From positions 1,344,001 through 1,408,000 of the forward strand of contig NC_008148.1 of assembly GCF_000014185.1 (NCBI RefSeq): DNA of 64,000 nt, given 5' to 3'. Origin of the DNA: Rubrobacter xylanophilus DSM 9941 (GTDB taxonomy: Bacteria; Actinomycetota; Rubrobacteria; Rubrobacterales; Rubrobacteraceae). Below are positions 58,328 through 64,000 of this stretch, in pieces. The position numbers and the translations under genes were made by a program. The number at the start of each line of letters is the position of its first letter. Position 1 is the first letter of the stretch. Below the pieces are notes generated by a model. The model searched no databases and was not told where the DNA came from. It saw nothing but the letters and a program-made list of their open reading frames with translations.

Positions 58328-59338
58328 GTGCGCATCGCGGTAGACGCCCTCGGCGGCGACAACGCGCCGCAGGAGATCGTCGCCGGCGCGCTGGCTGCGG
58401 CCCGCCGGCTGCCGGGGGTCGAGATCCTCCTGGTAGGGGAGCCCGGCGCCGTGGAGCCCCTGCTGGAGCGGGCGCCCGGCAACGTCTCCCTGCGCCCCTC
58501 GGGCGGCGCGGTCCGGATGGACGAGGAGCCCGCTGCGGCGCTCCGGTCGCGCCCCGACGCCAGCGTGGCGGTGGCCGCCCGGCTGGTCCGCTCCGGGGAG
58601 GCCGACGCCCTCTTCTCCGCGGGGAACACGGGGGCCGCGGTGGCCGCCTCCCTGCTGTACATCGGCAGGATCGGGGGCTGCCGGCGCCCCGCGATAGCAA
58701 CCGTGCTCCCCTTCTCGCATCCCACCCTCCTGCTGGACGTGGGGGCCACCGTCTCCTGCCGGGCGCAGGACCTGCTGAATTTCGCTATCCTTGGCAGCGT
58801 GTTCGCCAGACGGTATCTCGAGACGGAGGGAGCCCCCCGCGTGGGCCTGCTGAACGTGGGCGAGGAGCCGGGCAAGGGGCACGACCTGGCGCGGGAGGCC
58901 CACCGGCTGCTCGCCGCGAGCCCGCAGGTAGAGTTCGCCGGCAACGTGGAGGGGCGGGACCTGGGCTCGGGGCGGGCGGACGTGGTGGTGACCGACGGCT
59001 TCACCGGTAACGCCGTCCTCAAGACCGCCGAGGGGGTGGCCCGCGAGTGCCTGCGGCTGGTGCGGGAGGCCCTCCTCGGGAGCCTGGCCGGGAGGGTGGC
59101 GGCGCTCGCCGCGCGCCCCCGGCTGCTCGCCGTCAGGGACCGGGTGGACCCCGAGAACTACGGGGGCTCCTTCCTGCTCGGGGTGAGGGGCGCGGTGGTC
59201 ATCGGTCACGGCAACTCCACCGCCCGGGGGGTGGAGAACGCGCTCGCCGGGATCGCGCGCGCCGGCGGGGGGCTGGTCGCGGAGCTCGAGGCGACCCTCG
59301 CCCGGCAGCGGGCCGCCTCCGGCAGGGAGGGCGCTTGA
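58328..59338 (+). CDS. plsX: Phosphate acyltransferase PlsX
   Basis: Makes acyl-phosphate from acyl-ACP for PlsY and phosphatidate synthesis. 336 aa with [38 protein letters not shown] and [21 protein letters not shown] 58328. The stop overlaps the fabH TTG. Confidence 0.95.
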
Positions 59339-60282
59339 ACCGCGCCTACGGGAAGATGCTCGGGGTCGGCCGGGCGCTCGGCGGGAGGGTGGTCACCAAC
59401 CGCGACCTCGAGGCCGTGCTCGACACGAGCGACGAGTGGATCTCGACCCGCACCGGCATAAGGGAGCGCCGCTTCGTGGCCGAGGGGCAGAGCTGCGTTA
59501 CCCTGGCCGTCGAGGCCGCGCGGCGGGCGCTGGAGCACGCGGGGGTCCCGGGCGCCTCGGTGGACCTCGTTGTCTGCGCGACCTCCACCAACCCGGAGTC
59601 CATGCCCTCGGTGGCGTGCCTCGTGGGGGAGGCCGTGGGCGCCGCGGGGGTCGGGGCTATGGACCTCTCCGCCGCCTGCGCGGGCTTCGCCTACGCGGCC
59701 TCCGTCGCCGGGGCCATGCTCGCCTCCGGGCTCGCCAGCCGGGTGCTGCTCGTCGGGGCCGACGAGATGACCTCCATCGTAAACGTCCGGGACCGCTCCA
59801 CCGGCATCCTGTTCGGCGACGGGGCGGGGGCCGTCGTGCTGGACCGCGGCGACGGGAGCTCCGGCTTCGTGGACCACATCCTCGGCGCCGACGGGCGCAT
59901 GGCCCCGCTCGGCCGGGCCGGGCACCCGGGCGACGGCAAGAGGCCGCTCTACCAGAACGGGCGCGAGATCTTCCGCTTCGCCGTCCGGATGTTCCCCGAG
60001 ATGGTCGAGAAGATCATGGCCCGCAACGGCATCTCGCTGGACGAGGTGCAGTACATCATCCCGCACCAGGCCAATGCACGCATAATACAGGCGGCGGCCC
60101 GCAAGCTGGAGGTGCCGGAGGAGAAGCTGGTGGTGAACGTGGACCGTTTCGGGAACACGTCGGCGGCGAGCATCCCGCTCTCCTACCCGGACATCTTCGA
60201 CGGGCTGGAGCCTGGGAAGTACATAATCACGGTGGGTTTCGGTTTCGGGCTCACGTGGGCCGCGAACCTGTACAGGATCTGA
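59335..60282 (+). CDS. fabH: Beta-ketoacyl-ACP synthase III
   Basis: Starts fatty acid synthesis from an acyl-CoA primer and malonyl-ACP; branched primers are likely in this type of organism. 315 aa. The triad is Cys115 ([11 protein letters not shown]), His in [11 protein letters not shown] and Asn in [14 protein letters not shown] 59335 overlaps plsX. Confidence 0.96.
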
Positions 60283-60314
60283 GGACCGACGGCGGAGAAC
60301 GGAGAGGGGGGACG

Positions 60315-61136
60315 TTGGGAGGCAGGGTTGCTGTGGTGTTCCCGGGGCAGGGCGCCTCGGGGGGCCAGACCGCGGGCGAGGCCTGGAAGCTGGCCCGGAG
60401 GAAGGCGGCCGGGGGGGAGGTACCCTACCAGCTGCGGGTGTTCGCCGGGTCGGTGGACCTCTTCGCCCGGCTCAGGGAGGCCGGGGTGAACCCCGGGGCG
60501 GTGGCCGGGCACTCCCTGGGCGAGTACGCCGCGGCGGTCGCCGCGGGGAGCCTCGCGCTCGAGGACGCGGTGGATCTCGTAGCCGAGAGGGACCGACTCA
60601 TGACGCGGGCCTCCCGCAGGCGCCCCGGCATCATGGTGGCGGTGGTGGGCGCGGATCCCGGGGAGGTCGCCCGGGCCGCCGAGGGGGCCGCCGGGGTGGT
60701 CGTCGCCGCCAACTTCAACAGCCCCCGGCAGACCGTCCTCTCCGGGGAGAGGGAGGCCGTGGAGGCCGCGGCGGAGCGGCTCGGGGGGAGGAAGATCCGG
60801 CTGAACGTCGCCGGGGCCTTCCACTCCCCCCTCATGCAGGAGGCCGCGCTGGAGATGGAGACCCTCCTCGCCGGGGTGGCCTTCCGGGACCCGGAGGTGC
60901 AGATGGTCAGCGGGATCGACGGGGCGGTGCTGCGGCGGGGCGAGGACGTGCGGCTCGCGCTGCAGCGCCAGATGCTCTCCCCCGTGCGCTGGGTCGCGGT
61001 GGTGGAGCGGCTGGCGGAGCTCGGGATCACGGAGGTGATAGAGGCCGGGGAGGACGGCACGCTCGCCAGGATGCTTCGGGACTTCCGGGACAGGGGCGTC
61101 CGGGGGCGCCGGGCGGGGGAGGTGCTCGCCCCATGA
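60315..61136 (+). CDS. fabD: Malonyl-CoA:ACP transacylase, N-terminally shortened
   Basis: 273 aa, against about 300-310 for typical FabD. It has [11 protein letters not shown], the nucleophile Ser67 in [11 protein letters not shown], the [11 protein letters not shown] arginine, [14 protein letters not shown] and the catalytic His in [11 protein letters not shown]. Between the GQG loop and GHSLG there are about 50 residues instead of ~80, so a helical stretch of the large subdomain is missing. TTG 60315 after GAGAGGGGGGA. All catalytic residues remain, so it is probably active. Confidence 0.92.
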   Translation: MGGRVAVVFPGQGASGGQTAGEAWKLARRKAAGGEVPYQLRVFAGSVDLFARLREAGVNPGAVAGHSLGEYAAAVAAGSLALEDAVDLVAERDRLMTRASRRRPGIMVAVVGADPGEVARAAEGAAGVVVAANFNSPRQTVLSGEREAVEAAAERLGGRKIRLNVAGAFHSPLMQEAALEMETLLAGVAFRDPEVQMVSGIDGAVLRRGEDVRLALQRQMLSPVRWVAVVERLAELGITEVIEAGEDGTLARMLRDFRDRGVRGRRAGEVLAP

Positions 61137-61585
61137 GGGCGCCGCTCGGGCCGGCCGAGATCCGGCGTCTCCTCCCGCACCGCTACCCCTTTCTGCTGGT
61201 CGACAGGATCGAAGAGCTCGAGCCCGGCGTCAGGGCGGTGGGCGTAAAGAACGTCACCCAGAACGAGCCCTTCTTCCAGGGACACTTCCCGGGCTACCCG
61301 GTGATGCCGGGCGTACTCATCGTGGAGGCCATGGCCCAGGTGGGGGCCGTGGGGGTCATGGCCGTGGAGGAGTACCGCGGCAGGCTCGCGCTCTTCGCCG
61401 GCATAGACGGCGTCCGCTTCAGGAGGCAGGTCGTGCCCGGCGACGCGCTCCGGATGGAGGTCGAGATAGACCGGCTCAGGGGCCGCGTCGGGCGCGGCCG
61501 GGGGCTGGCCTTCGTGGGCGGGGAGCGGGCCTGCGAGGCGGAGCTCATGTTCGCGTTCGCCGAGAGGGGGGAGGAGAGCCGATGA
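61133..61585 (+). CDS. fabZ: 3-hydroxyacyl-ACP dehydratase FabZ
   Basis: Hot-dog dehydratase, 150 aa. [14 protein letters not shown], the active His in [15 protein letters not shown] and Glu in [12 protein letters not shown] are intact. ATG overlaps the fabD stop, and its stop overlaps fabG. Confidence 0.95.
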   Translation: MRAPLGPAEIRRLLPHRYPFLLVDRIEELEPGVRAVGVKNVTQNEPFFQGHFPGYPVMPGVLIVEAMAQVGAVGVMAVEEYRGRLALFAGIDGVRFRRQVVPGDALRMEVEIDRLRGRVGRGRGLAFVGGERACEAELMFAFAERGEESR

Positions 61586-62328
61586 TAGCCGAAGGAAGGG
61601 TGGCGGTGGTCACCGGGGGAGGGAGGGGCATCGGGCGCGCGGTCGCCGTGCGGCTGGCCGGGGAGGGGGCGCAGGTGGCGCTCTCCTACCGCTCCAACGA
61701 CGCCGCCGCGGAGGAGACCGCGGAGCTGGTGCGCGGGGCCGGGGTCCGCTGCGAGCTCTTCAGGGGGGACGTCGCCTCCTCCGGCGACGTCAAGGCCCTC
61801 TTCGACGGCGTCGCCGGGGCCTTCGGACGGGTCGACATCCTCGTCAACAACGCCGGCATCACCCGGGACAACATCATGCTCCGCATGAAAGAGGAGGAGT
61901 TCGACGAGGTGCTCAGGACCAACCTCAAGGGCACCTACCTCTGCACCCGGGCGGCGCTGCGGCCCATGCTGCGGGCGCGGTGGGGCAGGATCGTCAACAT
62001 CAGCAGCGTGGTCGGTTTGGTGGGCAACGCCGGGCAGGCCAACTACGCCGCCTCCAAGGCCGGGATCATCGGCTTCACCAAGAGCGTGGCGCGGGAGGTC
62101 GCCCAGCGCGGCATCACCGTCAACGCCGTGGCGCCCGGGTACGTGGAGACCGAGCTCACCGGCGGCCTCCCGGAGGACATAAAGCGGGGCATCCTCGCCC
62201 AGACCCCGGCCGGGCGCTTCGGGGAGCCCGGGGAGGTCGCGGAGGTCGTCGCCTTTCTGGCCGGGGAGGGGGCCGGCTACGTAACCGGACAGACCATCGC
62301 CGTCGACGGCGGCATGACCATGCACTAG
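61582..62328 (+). CDS. fabG: 3-oxoacyl-ACP reductase
   Basis: Short-chain dehydrogenase, 248 aa. NADPH loop [29 protein letters not shown], catalytic Ser in [15 protein letters not shown] and Tyr/Lys in [12 protein letters not shown], and the FabG-typical C-terminus [13 protein letters not shown]. The ATGA overlap couples it to fabZ. Confidence 0.96.
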   Translation: MIAEGRVAVVTGGGRGIGRAVAVRLAGEGAQVALSYRSNDAAAEETAELVRGAGVRCELFRGDVASSGDVKALFDGVAGAFGRVDILVNNAGITRDNIMLRMKEEEFDEVLRTNLKGTYLCTRAALRPMLRARWGRIVNISSVVGLVGNAGQANYAASKAGIIGFTKSVAREVAQRGITVNAVAPGYVETELTGGLPEDIKRGILAQTPAGRFGEPGEVAEVVAFLAGEGAGYVTGQTIAVDGGMTMH

Positions 62329-62340
62329 CGCAATTTGAGT

Positions 62341-62346
62341 TACACT
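62341..62346 (+). promoter_or_regulatory. Candidate -10 of acpP
   Basis: TACACT in the 76-bp fabG-acpP gap; a transcript starting near 62353 would have a ~52-nt leader ending in GAGAGGAGAGGA before the TTG. A separate promoter would fit the high demand for ACP. No -35 was identified. Confidence 0.35.
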
Positions 62347-62404
62347 ACGCGCTATGCCAGCATAGAGATTGAGGTTGTGCCCGTAGGATAGGAGAGGAGA
62401 GGAT

Positions 62405-62650
62405 TTGGATCGCGAAGAGATACTGCAGAAGATCCAGGAGATAACCGCCGACCGGCTCGGCGTCGACGAGAGCGAGGTCACGCCCGAAGCCTCCTTCAGG
62501 GAGGATCTGGAGGCCGACTCGCTCGACCTCGTCGAGCTCATCATGGAGCTCGAGGAGGCCTTCGGCATGGAGATCCCCGACGAGGAGGCCGAGAAGATCA
62601 CCACCGTCGAGGAGGCCGTCGACTACGTGGTGGAGCACCAGACCGCGTGA
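62405..62650 (+). CDS. acpP: Acyl carrier protein
   Basis: 81 aa, acidic four-helix bundle. The phosphopantetheine site is Ser39 in [22 protein letters not shown] start 3-4 nt after GAGGAGAGGA, a very strong ribosome binding site. The stop overlaps the fabF GTG. Confidence 0.97.
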   Translation: MDREEILQKIQEITADRLGVDESEVTPEASFREDLEADSLDLVELIMELEEAFGMEIPDEEAEKITTVEEAVDYVVEHQTA

Positions 62651-63894
62651 GCTCCACCGGCAACGGCCACGCGCTCATAACGGGCCTCGGGGCGGTGACC
62701 CCGCTGGGCAGCGGGGTGGAGAACTTCTGGGACGCCGCCCTGCACGGCAAGAGCGGGATAGGGGAGATAACCCTCTTCGACCCCTCGCCCTACCCCTCCC
62801 GGATCGCCGGTGAGTGCCGGGACTTCGACCCGACCGACTACATGAGCCGCAAGGAGGCCCGCCGGATGGACCGCTACGGTCAGTTCGGCGTGGCCGCCGG
62901 CATCGAGGCGGCGCAGCACGCCGGCATCGTGGACATCGTCCGCAGGAGGCCCGAGCGGGTGGCGATAGTCATCGGCAGCGGGATCGGCGGGATCTCCACC
63001 TGGGAGCGCGAGTACCGGGTGCTGCACGAGCGGGGGCCGGGGAGGGTGAGCCCCTTCCTGATCACCATGATGGTCCCGAACATGGCCGCCGGGCAGCTGG
63101 CGATCATGCTGGGGGCCACCGGCCCCACCCAGTGCCCGGTGCTGGCCTGCGCCACCGGCGGCGAGGCGATAGCCGAGGGGCTCGAGCTGATCCGGCGGGG
63201 CGACGCCGACGTGGTGATCGCCGGCTCCTCGGAGGCCCCGATCACGCCGCTCTCCATGGCGGGCTTCTGCGCGATCCGGGCGGTGAGCCGCCGGAACGAG
63301 GAGCCGCACCGGGCCAGCCGCCCCTTCGACGCCGGTCGCGACGGCTTCGTGATGAGCGAGGGGGCTGGGGCGATGGTGCTGGAGAGCCCGGAGCACGCCG
63401 AGCGCCGGGGCGCTGAGCCGATAGCCGCCGTGGCCGGCTACGGCCGGACCACCGACGCCTACCACGTGACCGCCCCCGACGAGCAGGGGCGCGGGGTGGA
63501 GCGGGCCATCCGGCTCGCCCTGGAGGACGCGGGGATGTCGCCCGAGGACGTCGGGCACGTCAACGCCCACGCCACCGCCACCCCCACGGGCGACGGCCCC
63601 GAGACCCGGGCCATAGCGCGGGTCGTGCCGCACGCCCACGTCTCCGGGACGAAGTCCATGACCGGCCACTCCTTCGGGGCCGTGGGCACGACGGAGGGGA
63701 TAATGTGCGCCCTGGCGCTCAAGCACAAGGTCGTCCCCCCGACCATAAACCTGGAGAGGGTGGCCGACGACTGCGAGCGGCTGAACTACGTGGGGCCCGA
63801 GGCCCGGCGCGTCCCGGACCTGAAGGGCGCCATCTCCAACTCCATGGGGTTCGGCGGGCACAACGTGGTTGTGGCGTTCAGGAGCGTGGAATAG
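62647..63894 (+). CDS. fabF: Beta-ketoacyl-ACP synthase II
   Basis: Elongating condensing enzyme, 415 aa. Cys in [14 protein letters not shown], His in [15 protein letters not shown] and His in [11 protein letters not shown] form the catalytic triad; [14 protein letters not shown] closes the protein. GTG 62647 overlaps acpP. Confidence 0.96.
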   Translation: MSSTGNGHALITGLGAVTPLGSGVENFWDAALHGKSGIGEITLFDPSPYPSRIAGECRDFDPTDYMSRKEARRMDRYGQFGVAAGIEAAQHAGIVDIVRRRPERVAIVIGSGIGGISTWEREYRVLHERGPGRVSPFLITMMVPNMAAGQLAIMLGATGPTQCPVLACATGGEAIAEGLELIRRGDADVVIAGSSEAPITPLSMAGFCAIRAVSRRNEEPHRASRPFDAGRDGFVMSEGAGAMVLESPEHAERRGAEPIAAVAGYGRTTDAYHVTAPDEQGRGVERAIRLALEDAGMSPEDVGHVNAHATATPTGDGPETRAIARVVPHAHVSGTKSMTGHSFGAVGTTEGIMCALALKHKVVPPTINLERVADDCERLNYVGPEARRVPDLKGAISNSMGFGGHNVVVAFRSVE

Positions 63895-63910
63895 TAACAT
63901 AGCAACCGGA

Positions 63911-64000
63911 ATGTCTATAAAAGAGCTCATAGAGATACTGCCCGACCCGCTGCGCAAGCGCGCGCTGACGCACCCGAGCGTAGCCGACCCCTACCACTCC
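63911..64000 (+). CDS. rnc: Ribonuclease III, N-terminal end (partial)
   Basis: Thirty codons are visible before the window ends. MSIKELIEILPDPL and RALTHPSVADPYHS match the start of the RNase III catalytic domain (LxxALTHxS). acpP-fabF-rnc is a common order. There is no clear ribosome binding site; TAACAT lies about 10 nt before the ATG, so a leaderless start is possible. Confidence 0.85.
   Translation, partial: MSIKELIEILPDPLRKRALTHPSVADPYHS

Noticed and set aside
1..64000. CRISPR arrays, insertion sequences, prophage or integrative element
   Set aside because: No regularly spaced repeats, transposase, integrase or attachment-type duplication was seen; base composition and gene style are uniform apart from small AT-rich promoter patches.

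Overview
The window is a dense, very GC-rich bacterial chromosome segment (about 70% G+C by eye). It has roughly 70 protein genes, almost no intergenic space, many GTG and TTG starts, and stop/start overlaps such as GTGA and TTGA. The gene set points to an actinobacterium in the broad sense, most likely a deep-branching thermotolerant one such as Rubrobacter. Supporting signs are a SepIVA-like coiled-coil gene before yceD-rpmF, pdxST-yebC, one bifunctional Rel, a DUF2905 gene before queA, and leaderless starts. The genus is an inference from gene content. No rRNA, tRNA, CRISPR array, insertion sequence or prophage was seen, and no gene-free stretch exceeds 300 bases.

Layout. 1-1771: tail of a DksA-like gene, an ArsA-type ATPase and two tiny Arg-rich ORFs. 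1787-4109: pdxS-pdxT-yebC behind a recognisable promoter. 4128-5014 (minus): tetR-smr efflux pair with a palindromic operator. 5068-8257: folate cyclo-ligase, ruvC-ruvA-ruvB and a small gene. 8268-9968 (minus): ilvD. 10098-12988: a VOC protein, DUF2905, queA and tgt (queuosine). 12975-15085 (minus): a bacterial eRF1-like protein and a Crp/Fnr regulator. 15294-26238: a degenerate phosphoesterase, secD-secF, a small coiled-coil gene, a UbiB-type kinase, rel, an MBL hydrolase, hisS, a sirtuin and a potassium-channel-like protein. 26144-31211 (minus): a five-gene operon of NodB-like deacetylase, acyl-CoA-dehydrogenase-fold protein, NodS-like methyltransferase, FAD reductase and GT2 glycosyltransferase. 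31310-33339: a VOC protein and a flavoprotein. 33336-36254 (minus): aspS and ybdK. 36388-41748: a lipoprotein, a cysteine desulfurase, an IscU-MnmA fusion, membrane/coiled-coil small proteins, a degenerate RsbW-like protein and a SigB-type sigma factor. 41783-47555: alaS, ruvX, mltG, aroE, rpe. 47597-51221: an FMN riboswitch and ribD-ribE-ribBA-ribH. 51175-51390 (minus): rpmB. 51572-64000: fakA-fakB-recG-rsmD-coaD-sepIVA-like-yceD-rpmF-plsX-fabH-fabD-fabZ-fabG-acpP-fabF and the start of rnc, a lipid and envelope superoperon.

Most of the window is housekeeping: vitamin B6, riboflavin, fatty acid and phospholipid initiation, tRNA charging and modification, Holliday junction processing, protein export and stringent response. 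The accessory interest lies in five places. One is the minus-strand glyco-operon at 26144-31211; its FAD reductase gene is frameshifted by an exact 11-bp tandem duplication at 28724-28745. Another is the IscU-MnmA fusion, which lacks the usual third scaffold cysteine. There is a perfect 25-bp palindrome touching the secD start codon, and a palindromic, apparently bidirectional promoter between aspS and the lipoprotein gene. Finally, several start codons sit 6-10 nt after a -10 hexamer, as expected for leaderless mRNAs.
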